Shown in pieces: positions 12,001 through 27,000 of a stretch of 64,000 bases of DNA. Positions within the stretch are counted from its first letter, which is position 1, and every line of letters begins with the position of its first letter. Source of the stretch: Oasisia sp. SBJ-2009 (taxonomy: Eukaryota; Annelida; Polychaeta; Sabellida; Siboglinidae); assembly GCA_964017155.1 (NCBI GenBank), contig OZ024855.1, positions 4,732,690 to 4,796,689 on the forward strand. The letters run 5' to 3'. Under the pieces are notes generated by a model. It was given only the letters and a program-made list of their open reading frames with translations. It was not told where the DNA came from and ran no database searches. Both the position numbers and the translations under genes were made by a program.

Positions 12001-15000
12001 ATATTTTCACAATTCAGTAATATTGTAGATTGGCTAATAATTTATGTCGGTCACCTCGAATTTTGTTATTTAGGCTAAATATTATAAAACATTTTTCCAG
12101 CACAAAATTACTCATTTGGAAAGAATGGAATGAAAAATTACATTACATCACCATTGGAAAACATATGTATGTACATGTTTTGATAAAGAACTACGGACAG
12201 CAACAATATTGTATGCCAACAAAATTAGCGAAACGAAATATCGCTGTAAAAACGAAAGAGCTATAGTCTCGAGAGGTGATTGATTGTACAACTATGTGTA
12301 TAAACACTTACTTCTTCAAATATTCAAAGCGGCTTTTAATCTGATGTTTCTGTATACAGCTTCGACCTCTGCCTCGGCGGAAACCACTGGAACGACTGAA
12401 AGCGTTTCCTCGGCAGCGACCACAGAAACAGTCGCATCAAGTACGGTCGGAGAAACAACGCAGACTGCTGAAACAACGACCGAAGGTAAGTGACTTCCAT
12501 TTCCACCTGATAGAGATAATGCACCTCTCTATAATTGGGTCAATGTTTACTGTCGGTAGATGAACAATTCTGTGCATCAACACTTACTTCTTCACATATG
12601 CAAAGCGGCTTTTAATGTGATGTTTCTGTTGCAGCTTCGACCACTGCCTCGACGGAAACCACTGGAACGATTGAAAGCGTTTCCTCGGCAGCGACCACAG
12701 AAACAGTCGCTTCAAGTACGGTCGGAGAAACAACGCAGACTGCTGAAACAACGAGCGAAGGTAAGTGACTTCCATTTCCAACTGATAGATAGAACGCACC
12801 TCACTATAATTGGGTCAACAATTAATGTCGGTAGATGAACTAGCGGCTACACGATACATGGCATGTGCGTATCGAAATATGAAAAAGTAACACGAAAGAA
12901 TGACTTGCTATACGGTATGGATATGTATTCAAAGTGTTATTAGGTGTGTAAAGTGTTAAGTGTACGAAAATTTACTTGCGGCCAAAGGACGATATTAAAA
13001 TCATAATAGAAATGTTAGTACACATATTTCATCATTTCGTTTTTCTCAGATATGATTGAGAAGATTTTACTTGATAAACAAATATTTTCTAGCAACCACT
13101 ACATCCGCGGAGAAAACAACTGGGCCAATCGAAACCTCGACGTCAACGGCGGCCACCGAAAGCACCGCACCAAGCACAAGCGAAGAACCGACGACATCCG
13201 TCGAATCAACGAGCGAAGGTAACATTTCTTTTTAATCGGGCTAATCAAATAATTTTTATATTTCCACGATCAACTTTAAAAAGAATTTTTCTTTTACGAC
13301 CCAAAAATGATTGAAAATTATTAATATAAATGAAACATTAATCATAAGATTATAGCTGTTTTCTAGTCGAATATCCTTGTTAAACAGCGACTGTAGCAAC
13401 TACAACAACCGAAAACAGCACTATTTCTGAAGAAACATCTACTCCTACGCCACCTTCGACTGAATCGGTGATGACGAGTACAGTCGAATTAGAAAGTTCG
13501 ACATCTACAAGTAAGATCAATCTACTCACCTACATATCACACGTTATGTACGTTGATCAGAGTTGTCCACACAATTATTGACAATTATCTAAAAAACGCG
13601 TTTCCATGAACATTAGAAAAACGATATCTCCACAATCTTACCGCAGCATACTCAATTTGATATAAAACGAAAAAAGAACGAGGCATAGCTTGACAAAACT
13701 TGTGTTTTGAAACCGTGAAATTCAATTTAACAGTCACAAGGTGTTTGAGTTTGGTAACTATCAATAAATTAATAAATCGACAGTGACTTCGACTCAATCG
13801 ACAGTGGAGTCTACGGAAACCACGGGTCGAGTGACGTCAACAGAAACAATCGCCTCAACTGTTGGCGAAACAACGGCGAGTCCGTCAGAGACTACTAGTG
13901 AAGGCAAAGAAGCATATATGAAAACAGTATATTTTCACATTTCAGTAATATTGTAGATTGGCTAATAATTTATGTCGGTCACCTCGAATTTTTTTATTTA
14001 GGCTAAATATTAGAAAACATTTTCCCAGCACAAAATTACTCATTTGGAAAGAATGGAATGAAAAATTACATTACATCACCATTGGAAAACATATGTATGT
14101 ACATGTTTTGATAAAGAACTACGGACAGCAACAATATTGTATGCCAACAAAATTAGCAAAACGAAATATCGCTGTAAAAACGAAAGAGCTATAGTCTCGA
14201 GAGGTGATTGATTGTACAACTATGTGTATAAACACTTACTTCTTCAAATATTCAAAGCGGCTTTTAATCTGATGGTTCTGTATACAGCTTCGACCACTGC
14301 CTCGGCGGAAACCACTGGAACGGCTGAAAGCGTTTCCTCGGCAGCGACCACAGAAACAGTCGCATCAAGTACGGTCGGAGAAACAACGCAGACTGCTGAG
14401 ACAACGAGCGAAGGTAACTGACTTCCATTTCCACCTGATAGAGATAATGCACCTCACTATAATTGGGTCAATGTTTACTGTCGGTAGATGAACAATTCTG
14501 TGCATAAACACTTACTTCTTCACATATGCAAAGCGGCTTTTAATGTGATGTTTCTGTTGCAGCTTCGACCACTGCCTCGACGGAAACCACTGGAACGACT
14601 GAAAGCGTTTCCTCGGCAGCGACCACAGAAACAGTCGCATCAAGTACGGTCGGAGAAACAACGCAGACTGCTGAAACAACGAGCGAAGGTAAGTGACTTC
14701 CATTTCCAACTGATAGATAGAACGCACCTCACTATAATTGGGTCAACAATTAATGTCGGTAGATGAACTAGCGGCTACACGATACATGACATGTGCGTAT
14801 CGAAATATGAAAAAGTAAAACGAAAGAATGACTTGCAATACGGTATGGATATGTATTCAAAGTGTTATTAGGTGTGTAAAGTGTTAAGTGTACGAAAATT
14901 TGCTTGCGGCCAAAGGACGATATTAAAATCATAATAGAAATGTTAGTACACATATTTCATCATTTCGTTTTTCTCAGATATGATTGAGAAGATTTTACTT

Positions 15001-18000
15001 GATAAACAAATATTTTCTAGCAACCACTACATCCGCGGAGAAAACAACTGGGCCAATCGAAACCTCGACGTCAACGGCGGCCACCGAAAGCACCGCACCA
15101 AGCACAAGCGAAGAACCGACGACATCCGTCGAATCAACGAGCGAAGGTAACATTTCTTTTTAATCGGGCTAATCAAATAATTTTTATATTTCCACGATCA
15201 ACTTTAAAAAGAATTTTTCTTTTACGACCCAAAAATGATTGAAAATTATTAATATAAATGAAACATTAATCATAAGATTATAGCTGTTTTCTAGTCGAAT
15301 ATCCTTGTTAAACAGCGACTGTAGCAAGTACAACAACCGAAAACAGCACTATTTCTGAAGAAACATCTACTCCTACGCCACCTTCGACTGAATCGGTGAT
15401 GACGAGTACAGTCGAATTAGAAAGTTCGACATCTACAAGTAAGATCTATCTACTCACCTACATATCACACGTTATGTACGTTGATCAGAGTTGTCCACAC
15501 AATTATTGACAATTATCTAAAAAACGCGTTTCCATGAACATTAGAAAAACGATATCTCCACAATCTTACCGCAGCATACTCAATTTGATATAAAACGAAA
15601 AAAGAACGAGGCATAGCTTGACAAAACTTGTGTTTTGAAACCGTGAAATTCAATTTAACAGTCACAAGGTGTTTGAGTTTGGTAACTATCAATAAATTAA
15701 TAAATCGACAGTGACTTCGACTCAATCGACAGTGGAGTCTACGGAAACCACGGGTCGAGTGACGTCAACAGAAACAATCGCCTCAACTGTTGGCGAAACA
15801 ACGGCGAGTCCGTCAGAGACTACTAGTGAAGGTAAAGAAGCATATATGAAAACAGTATATTTTCACATTTCAGTAATATTGTAGATTGGCTAATAATTTA
15901 TGTCGGTCACCTCGAATTTTTTTATTTAGGCTAAATATTAGAAAACATTTTCCCAGCACAAAATTACTCATTTGGAAAGAATGGAATGAAAAATTACATT
16001 ACATCACCATTGGAAAACATATGTATGTACATGTTTTGATAAAGAACTACGGACAGCAACAATATTGTATGCCAACAAAATTAGCAAAACGAAATATCGC
16101 TGTAAAAACGAAAGAGCTATAGTCTCGAGAGGTGATTGATTGTACAACTATGTGTATAAACACTTACTTCTTCAAATATTCAAAGCGGCTTTTAATCTGA
16201 TGGTTCTGTATACAGCTTCGACCACTGCCTCGGCGGAAACCACTGGAACGACTGAAAGCGTTTCCTCGGCAGCGACCACAGAAACAGTCGCATCAAGTAC
16301 GGTCGGAGAAACAACGCAGACTGCTGAAACAACGAGCGAAGGTAAGTGACTTCCATTTCCACCTGATAGAGATAATGCACCTCACTATAATTGGGTCAAT
16401 GTTTACTGTCGGTAGATGAACAATTCTGTGCATAAACACTTACTTCTTCACATATGCAAAGCGGCTTTTAATGTGATGTTTCTGTTGCAGCTTCGACCAC
16501 TGCCTCGACGGAAACCACTGGAACGATTGAAAGCGTTTCCTCGGCAGCGACCACAGAAACAGTCGCATCAAGTACGGTCGGAGAAACAACGCAGACTGCT
16601 GAAACAACGAGCGAAGGTAAGTGACTTCCATTTCCAACTGATAGATAGAACGCACCTCACTATAATTGGGTCAACAATTAATGTCGGTAGATGAACTAGC
16701 GGCTACACGATACATGGCATGTGCGTATCGAAATATGAAAAAGTAACACGAAAGAATGACTTGCTATACGGTATGGATATGTATTCAAAGTGTTATTAGG
16801 TGTGTAAAGTGTTAAGTGTACGAAAATTTACTTTCGGCCAAAGGACGATATTAAAATCATAATAGAAATGTTAGTACACATATTTCATCATTTCGTTTTT
16901 CTCAGATATGATTGAGAAGATTTTACTTGATAAACAAATATTTTCTAGCAACCACTACATCCGCGGAGAAAACAACTGGGCCAATCGAAACCTCGACGTC
17001 AACGGCGGCCACCGAAAACACCGCACCAAGCACAAGCGAAGAACCGACGACATCCGTCGAATCAACGAGCGAAGGTAACATTTCTTTTTAATCGGGCTAA
17101 TCAAATAATTTTCATATTTCCACGATAAACTTTAAAACGGATTTTCCTTTTACGACCCAAAAATGATTGAAAATTATTAATATAAATGAAACATTAATCA
17201 TAAGATTATAGCTGTTTTCTAGTCGAATATCCTTGTTAAACAGCGACTGTAGCAAGTACAACAACCGAAAAGAGCACTATTTCTGAAGAAACATCTACTC
17301 CTCCGCCACCTTCGACTGAATCGGTGATGACGAGTACAGTCGAATTAGAAAGTTCGACATCTACAAGTAAGATCAATATACTCACCTACATATCACACAT
17401 TACGTATGTTGATCAGAGTTGTCCAGACAATTATTTACAATTTTCTAAAAAAACGCATTTCCATGAACATTAGAAAAGCGATACCTCCACAATCTTACCG
17501 CAGCATACTCAATTTGATATAAAACGAAGAAAGAACGAGGCATAGCTTGACAAAACTTGTGTTTTGAAACCGTGAAATTCAATGTAACAGTCACAAGGTG
17601 TTTGAGTTTGGTAACTATCAATACATTAATAAATCGACAGTGACTTCGACTCAATCGACAGTGGAGTCTACGGAAACCACGGGTCGTGTGACGTCAACAG
17701 AAACAATCGCTTCAACTGTTGGCGAAACAACGGCGAGTCCGTCAGAGACTACTAGTGAAGGTAAAGCAGCATATATGAAAACAGTATATTTTCACATTTC
17801 AGTAATATTGTAGATTGGCTAATAATCTATGTCGGTCACCTCGAAATTTGTTATTTAGGCTAAATATTAGAAAACATTTTCCCAGCACAAAATTACTCAT
17901 TTGGAAAGTATGGAATAATAAATTACATTACATCACCATTGGAAAACATATGTATGTACATGTTTTGATAAAGAACTACGGACAGCAACAATATTGTATG

Positions 18001-21000
18001 CCAACAAAATTAGCGAAACGAAATATCGCTGTCAAAACGAAAGAGCTAGTCTCGAGAGGTGATTGATTGTACAACTATGTGTATAAACACTTACTTCTTC
18101 AAATATTCAAAGCGGCTTTTGATCTGATGTTTCTGTATACAGCTTCGACCACTGCCTCGGCGGAAACCACTGGAACGACTGAAAGCGTTTCCTCGGCAGC
18201 GACCACAGAAACAGTCGCATCAAGTACGGTCGGAGAAACAACGCAGACTGCTGAAACAACGAGCGAAGGTAAGTGACTTCCATTTCCACCTGGTAGAGAT
18301 AATGCACCTCACTATAATTGGGTCAACATTTACTGTCGGTAGATGAACAATTCTGTGTATAAACATTTACTTCTTCACATATGCAAAGCGGCTTTTAATG
18401 TGATGTTGCTGTTGCAGCTTCGACCACTGCCTCGGCGGAAACCACTGGAACGACTGAAAGCGTTTCCTCGGCAGCGACCACAGAAACAGTCGCATCAAGT
18501 ACGGTCGGAGAAACAACGCAGACTGCTGAAACAACGAGCGAAGGTAAGTGACTTCCATTTCCAACTGATAGATAGAATGCACCTCACTATACTTGGGTCA
18601 ACAATTAATGTCGGTAGATGAACTAGCGGCTACACGATACCTGGCATGTGCGTATCGAAATATGAAAAGTAACACGAAAGAATGACTTCCTATACCGTAT
18701 GGATATGTATTCAAAGTGTTATTAGGTGTGTAAAGTGTTAAGTGTACGAAAATTTGCTTGTGGCCAAAGGACGATATTAAAATCATAATAGAAATGTTAG
18801 TACACATAGTTCATCATTTCGTTTTTCTCAGATATGATTGAGAAGATTTTACTAGATAAACAAATATTTTATAGCAACCACTATATCCGCGGAGAAAACA
18901 ACTGGGCCAACCGAAACCTCGACGTCAACGGCGGCCACCGAAAGCACCGCACCAAGCACAAGCGAAGAACCGACGACATCCGTCGAATCAACGAGCGAAG
19001 GTAACATTTCTTTTTAACCGGGCTAATCAAATAATTTTCATATTTCCACGATAAACTTTAAAACGGATTTTCCTTTTACGACCCAAAAATGATTGAAAAT
19101 TATTAATATAAATGAAACATTAATCATAAGATTATAGCTGTTTTCTACTCGAATATCCTTGTTAAACAGCGACTGTAGCAAGTACAACAACCGAAAAGAG
19201 CACTATTTCTGAAGAAACATCTACTCCTCCGCCACCTTCGACTGAATCGGTGATGACGAGTACAGTCGAATTAGAAAGTTCGACATCTACAAGTAAGATC
19301 AATATACTCACCTACATATCACACATTACGTATGTTGATCAGAGTTGTCCAGACAATTATTTACAATTTTCTAAAAAAACGCATTTCCATGAACATTAGA
19401 AAAGCGATACCTCCACAATCTTACGGCAGCATACTCAATTTGATATAAAACGAAGAAAGAACGAGGCATAGCTTGACAAAACTTGTGTTTTGAAACCGTG
19501 AAATTCAATGTAACAGTCACAAGGTGTTTGAGTTTGGTAACTATCAATACATTAATAAATCGACAGTGACTTCGACTCAATCGACAGTGGAGTCTACGGA
19601 AACCACGGGTCGTGTGACGTCAACAGAAACAATCGCTTCAACTGTTGGCGAAACAACGGCGAGTCCGTCAGAGACTACTAGTGAAGGTAAAGCAGCATAT
19701 ATGAAAACAGTATATTTTCACATTTCAGTAATATTGTAGATTGGCTAATAATCTATGTCGGTCACCTCGAAATTTGTTATTTAGGCTAAATATTAGAAAA
19801 CATTTTCCCAGCACAAAATTACTCATTTGGAAAGTATGGAATAAAAAATTACATTACATCGCCATTGGAAAACATATGTATGTACATGTTTTGATAAAGA
19901 ACTACGGACAGCAACAATATTGTATGCCAACAAAATTAGCGAAACGAAATATCGCTGTCAAAACGAAAGAGCTAGTCTCGAGAGGTGATTGATTGTACAA
20001 CTATGTGTATAAACACTTACTTCTTCAAATATTCAAAGCGGCTTTTGATCTGATGTTTCTGTATACAGCTTCGACCACTGCCTCGGCGGAAACCACTGGA
20101 ACGACTGAAAGCGTTTCCTCGGCAGCGACCACAGAAACAGTCGCATCAAGTACGGTCGGAGAAACAACGCAGACTGCTGAAACAACGAGCGAAGGTAAGT
20201 GACTTCCATTTCCACCTGGTAGAGATAATGCACCTCACTATAATTGGGTCAACATTTACTGTCAGTAGATGAACAATTCTGTGTATAAACATTTACTTCT
20301 TCACATATGCAAAGCGGCTTTTAATGTGATGTTGCTGTTGCAGCTTCGACCACTGCCTCGGCGGAAAACACTGGAACGACTGAAAGCGTTTCCTCGGCAG
20401 CGACCACAGAAACAGTCGCATCAAGTACGGTCGGAGAAACAACGCAGACTGCTGAAACAACGAGCGAAGGTAAGTGACTTCCATTTCCAACTGATAGATA
20501 GAATGCACCTCACTATACTTGGGTCAACAATTAATGTCGGTAGATGAACTAGCGGCTACACGATACCTGGCATGTGCGTATCGAAATATGAAAAGTAACA
20601 CGAAAGAATGACTTGCTATACCGTATGGATATGTATTCAAAGTGTTATTAGGTGTGTAAAGTGTTAAGTGTACGAAAATTTGCTTGTGGCCAAAGGACGA
20701 TATTAAAATCATAATAGAAATGTTAGTACACATAATTCATCATTTCGTTTTTCTCAGATATGATTGAGAAGATTTTACTAGATAAACAAATATTTTATAG
20801 CAACCACTATATCCGCGGAGAAAACAACTGGGCCAACCGAAACCTCGACGTCAACGGCGGCCACCGAAAGCACCGCACCAAGCACAAGCGAAGAACCGAC
20901 GACATCCGTCGAATCAACGAGCGAAGTTAACATTTCTTTTTAATCGGGCTAATCAAATAATTTTCATATTTCCACGATCAACTTTAAAACGGATTTTCCT

Positions 21001-24000
21001 TTTACGACCCAAAAATGATTGAAAATTATTAATATAAATGAAATATTAATCATAAGATTATAGCTGTTTTCTAGTCGAATATCCTTGTTAAACAGCGACT
21101 GTAGCAAGTACAACAACCGAAAAGAGCACTATTTCTGAAGAAACATCTACTCCTCCGCCACCTTCGACTGAATCGGTGATGACGAGTACAGTCGAATTAG
21201 AAAGTTCGACATCTACAAGTAAGATCAATATACTCACCTACATATCACACATTACGTATGTTGATCAGAGTTGTCCAGACAATTATTTACAATTTTCTAA
21301 AAAAACGCATTTCCATGAACATTAGAAAAGCGATACCTCCACAATCTTACCGCAGCATACTGAATTTGATATAAAACGAAGAAAGAACGAGGCATAGCTT
21401 GACAAAACTTGTGTTTTGAAACCGTGAAATTCAATGTAACAGTCACAAGGTGTTTGAGTTTGGTAACTATCAATACATTAATAAATCGACAGTGACTTCG
21501 ACTCAATCGACAGTGGAGTCTACGGAAACCACGGGTCGTGTGACGTCAACAGAAACAATCGCTTCAACTGTTGGCGAAACAACGGCGAGTCCGTCAGAGA
21601 CTACTAGTGAAGGTAAAGCAGCATATATGAAAACAGTATATTTTCACATTTCAGTAATATTGTAGATTGGCTAATAATCTATGTCGGTCACCTCGAAATT
21701 TGTTATTTAGGCTAAATATTAGAAAGCATTTTCCCAGCACAAAATTACTCATTTGGAAAGTATGGAATAAAAAATTACATTACATCACCATTGGAAAACA
21801 TATGTATGTACATGTTTTGATAAAGAACTACGGACAGCAACAATATTGTATGCCAACAAAATTAGCGAAACGAAATATCGCTGTCAAAACGAAAGAGCTA
21901 GTCTCGAGAGGTGATTGATTGTACAACTATGTGTATAAACACTTACTTCTTCAAATATTCAAAGCGGCTTTTGATCTGATGTTTCTGTATACAGCTTCGA
22001 CCACTGCCTCGGCGGAAACCACTGGAACGACTGAAAGCGTTTCCTCGGCAGCGACCACAGAAACAGTCGCATCAAGTACGGTCGGAGAAACAACGCAGAC
22101 TGCTGAAACAACGAGCGAAGGTAAGTGACTTCCATTTCCACCTGGTAGAGATAATGCACCTCACTATAATTGGGTCAACATTTACTGTCAGTAGATGAAC
22201 AATTCTGTGTATAAACATTTAATTCTTCACATATGCAAAGTGGCTTTTAATGTGATGTTGTTGTTGCAGCTTCGACCACTGCCTCGGCGGAAACCACTGG
22301 AACGACTGAAAGCGTTTCCTCGGCAGCGACCACAGAAACAGTCGCATCAAGTACGGTCGGAGAAACAACGCAGACTGCTGAAACAACGAGCGAAGGTAAG
22401 TGACTTCCATTTCCACCTGGTAGAGATAATGCACCTCACTATAATTGGGTCAACATTTACTGTCAGTAGATGAACAATTCTGTGTATAAACATTTACTTC
22501 TTCACATATGCAAAGCGGCTTTTAATGTGATGTTGCTGTTGCAGCTTCGACCACTGCCTCGGCGGAAACCACTGGAACGACTGAAAGTGTTTCCTCGGCA
22601 GCGACCACAGAAACAGTCGCATCAAGTACGGTCGGAGAAACAACGCAGACTGCTGAAACAACGAGCGAAGGTAAGTGACTTCCATTTCCAACTGATAGAT
22701 AGAATGCACCTCACTATACTTGGGTCAACAATTAATGTCGGTAGATGAACTAGCGGCTACACGATACCTGGCATGTGCGTATCGAAATATGAAAAGTAAC
22801 ACGAAAGAATGACTTGCTATACCGTATGGATATGTATTCAAAGTGTTATTAGGTGTGTAAAGTGTTAAGTGTACGAACATTTGCTTGAGGCCAAAGGACG
22901 ATATTAAAATCATAATAGAAATGTTAGTACACATAGTTCATCATTTCGTTTTTCTCAGATATGATTGAGAAGATTTTACTAGATAAACAAATATTTTCTA
23001 GCAACCACTATATCCGCGGAGAAAACAACTGGGCCAACCGAAACCTCGACGTCAACGGCGGCCACCGAAAGCACCGCACCAAGCACAAGCGAAGAACCGA
23101 CAACATCCGTCGAATCAACGAGCGAAGGTAACATTTCTTTTTAATCGGGCTAATCAAATAATTTTCATATTTCCACGATAAACTTTAAAACGGATTTTCC
23201 TTTTACGACCCAAAAATGATTGAAAATGATTAATATAAATGAAACATTAATCATAAGATTATAGCTGTTTTCTAGTCGAATATCCTTGTTAAACAGCGAC
23301 TGTAGCAAGTACAACAACCGAAAAGAGCACTATTTCTGAAGAAACATCTACTCCTCCGCCACCTTCGACTGAATCGGTGATGACGAGTACAGTCGAATTA
23401 GAAAGTTCGACATCTACAAGTAAGATCAATATATACACCTACATATCACACATTACGTATGTTGATCAGAGTTGTCCAGACAATTATTTACAATTTTCTA
23501 AAAAAACGCATTTCCATGAACATTAGAAAAGCGATACCTCCACAATCTTACCGCAGCATATTCAATTTGATATAAAACGAAGAAAGAACGAGGCATAGCT
23601 TGACAAAACTTGTGTTTTGAAACCGTGAAATTCAATGTAACAGTCACAAGGTGTTTGAGTTTGGTAACTATCAATACATTAATAAATCGACAGTGACTTC
23701 GACTCAATCGACAGTGGAGTCTACGGAAACCACGGGTCGTGTGACGTCAACAGAAACAATCGCTTCAACTGTTGGCGAAACAACGGCGAGTCCGTCAGAG
23801 ACTACTAGTGAAGGTAAAGCAGCATATATGAAAACAGTATATTTTCACATTTCAGTAATATTGTAGATTGGCTAATAATCTATGTCGGTCACCTCGAAAT
23901 TTGTTATTTAGGCTAAATATTAGAAAACATTTTCCCAGCACAAAATTACTCATTTGGAAAGTATGGAATAAAAAATTACATTACATCACCATTGGAAAAC

Positions 24001-27000
24001 ATATGTATGTACATGTTTTGATAAAGAACTACGGACAGCAACAATATTGTATGCCAACAAAATTAGCGAAACGAAATATCGCTGTCAAAACGAAAGAGCT
24101 AGTCTCGAGAGGTGATTGATTGTACAACTATGTGTATAAACACTTACTTCTTCAAATATTCAAAGCGGCTTTTGATCTGATGTTTCTGTATACAGCTTCG
24201 ACCACTGCCTCGGCGGAAACCACTGGAACGACTGAAAGCGTTTCCTCGGCAGCGACCACAGAAACAGTCGCATCAAGTACGATCGGAGAAACAACGCAGA
24301 CTGCTGAAACAACGAGCGAAGGTAAGTGACTTCCATTTCCACCTGGTAGAGATAATGCACCTCACTATAATTGGGTCAACATTTACTGTCAGTAGATGAA
24401 CAATTCTGTGTATAAACATTTACTTCTTCACATATGCAAAGCGGCTTTTAATGTGATGTTGCTGTTGCAGCTTCGACCACTGCCTCGGCGGAAACCACTG
24501 GAACGACTGAAAGCGTTTCCTCGGCAGCGACCACAGAAACAGTCGCATCAAGTACGGTCGGAGAAACAACGCAGACTGCTGAAACAACGAGCGAAGGTAA
24601 GTGACTTCCATTTCCAACTGATAGATAGAATGCACCTCACTATACTTGGGTCAACAATTAATGTCGGTAGATGAACTAGCGGCTACACGATACCTGGCAT
24701 GTGCGTATCGAAATATGAAAAGTAACACGAAAGAATGACTTGCTATACGGTATGGATATGTATTCAAAGTGTTATTAGGTGTGTAAAGTGTTAAGTGTAC
24801 GAACATTTGCTTGCGGCCAAAGGACGATATTAAAATCATAATAGAAATGTTAGTACACATATTTCATCATTTCGTTTTTCTCAAATATGATTGAGAAGAT
24901 TTTACTTGATAAACAAATATTTTCTAGCAACCACTATATCCGCGGAGAAAACAACTGGGCCAATCGAAACCTCGACGTCAACGGCGGCCACCGAAAGCAC
25001 CGCACAAAGCACAAGCGAAGAACCGACAACATCCGTCGAATCAACGAGCGAAGGTAACATTTCTTTTTAATCGGGCTAATCAAATAATTTTCATATTTCC
25101 ACGATAAACTTTAAAACGGATTTTCCTTTTACGACCCAAAAATGATTGAAAATTATTAATATAAATGAAACATTAATCATAAGATTATAGCTGTTTTCTA
25201 GTCGAATATCCTTGTTAAACAGCGACTGTAGCAAGTACAACAACCGAAAAGAGCACTATTTCTGAAGAAACATCTACTCCTCCGCCACCTTCGACTGAAT
25301 CGGTGATGACGAGTACAGTCGAATTAGAAAGTTCGACATCTACAAGTAAGATCAATATACTCACCTACATATCACACATTACGTATGTTGATCAGAGTTG
25401 TCCAGACAATTATTTACAATTTTCTAAAAAAAAAGCATTTCCATGAACATTAGAAAAGCGATACCTCCACAATCTTACCGCAGCATACTCAATTTGATAT
25501 AAAACGAAGAAAAAACGAGGCATAGCTTGACAAAACTTGTGTTTTGAAACCGTGAAATTCAATGTAACAGTCACAAGGTGTTTGAGTTTGGTAACTATCA
25601 ATACATTAATAAATCGACAGTGACTTCGACTCAATCGACAGTGGAGTCTACGGAAACCACGGGTCGTGTGACGTCAACAGAAACAATCGCTTCAACTGTT
25701 GGCGAAACAACGGCGAGTCCGTCAGAGACTACTAGTGAAGGTAAAGCAGCATATATGAAAACAGTATATTTTCACATTTCAGTAATATTGTAGATTGGCT
25801 AATAATCTATGTCGGTCACCTCGAAATTTGTTATTTAGGCTAAATATTAGAAAACATTTTCCCAGCACAAAATTACTCATTTGGAAAGTATGGAATAAAA
25901 AATTACATTACATCACCATTGGAAAACATATGTATGTACATGTTTTGATAAAGAACTACGGACAGCAACAATATTGTATGCCAACAAAATTAGCGAAACG
26001 AAATATCGCTGTCAAAACGAAAGAGCTAGTCTCGAGAGGTGATTGATTGTACAACTATGTGTATAAAGACTTACTTCTTCAAATATTCAAAGCGGCTTTT
26101 GATCTGATGTTTCTGTATACAGCTTCGACCACTGCCTCGGCGGAAACCACTGGAACGACTGAAAGCGTTTCCTCGGCAGCGACCACAGAAACAGTCGCAT
26201 CAAGTACGGTCGGAGAAACAACGCAGACTGCTGAAACAACGAGCGAAGGTAAGTGACTTCCATTTCCACCTGGTAGAGATAATGCACCTCACTATAATTG
26301 GGTCAACATTTACTGTCCGTAGATGATCAATTCTGTGTATAAACATTTACTTCTTCACATATGCAAAGCGGCTTTAAATGTGATGTTGCTGTTGCAGCTT
26401 CGACCACTGCCTCGGCGGAAACCACTGGAACGACTGAAAGCGTTTCCTCGGCAGCGACCACAGAAACAGTCGCATCAAGTACGGTCGGAGAAACAACGCA
26501 GACTGCTGAAATAACGAGCGAAGGTAAGTGACTTCCATTTCCAACTGATAGATAGAATGCACCTCACTATACTTGGGTCAACAATTAATGTCGGTAGATG
26601 AACTAGCGGCTACACGATACCTGGCATGTGCGTATCGAAATTTGAAAAGTAACACGAAAGAATGACTTGCTGTACCGTATGGATATGTATTCAAAGTGTT
26701 ATTAGGTGTGTAAAGTGTTAAGTGTACGAAAATTTGCTTGTGGCCAAAGGACGATATTAAAATCATAATAGAAATGTTAGTACACATAATTCATCATTTC
26801 GTTTTTCTCAGATATGATTGAGAAGATTTTACTAGATAAACAAATATTTTATAGCAACCACTATATCCGCGGAGAAAACAACTGGGCCAACCGAAACCTC
26901 GACGTCAACGGCGGCCACCGAAAGCACCGCACCAAGCACAAGCGAAGAACCGACGACATCCGTCGAATCAACGAGCGAAGGTAACATTTCTTTTTAATCG

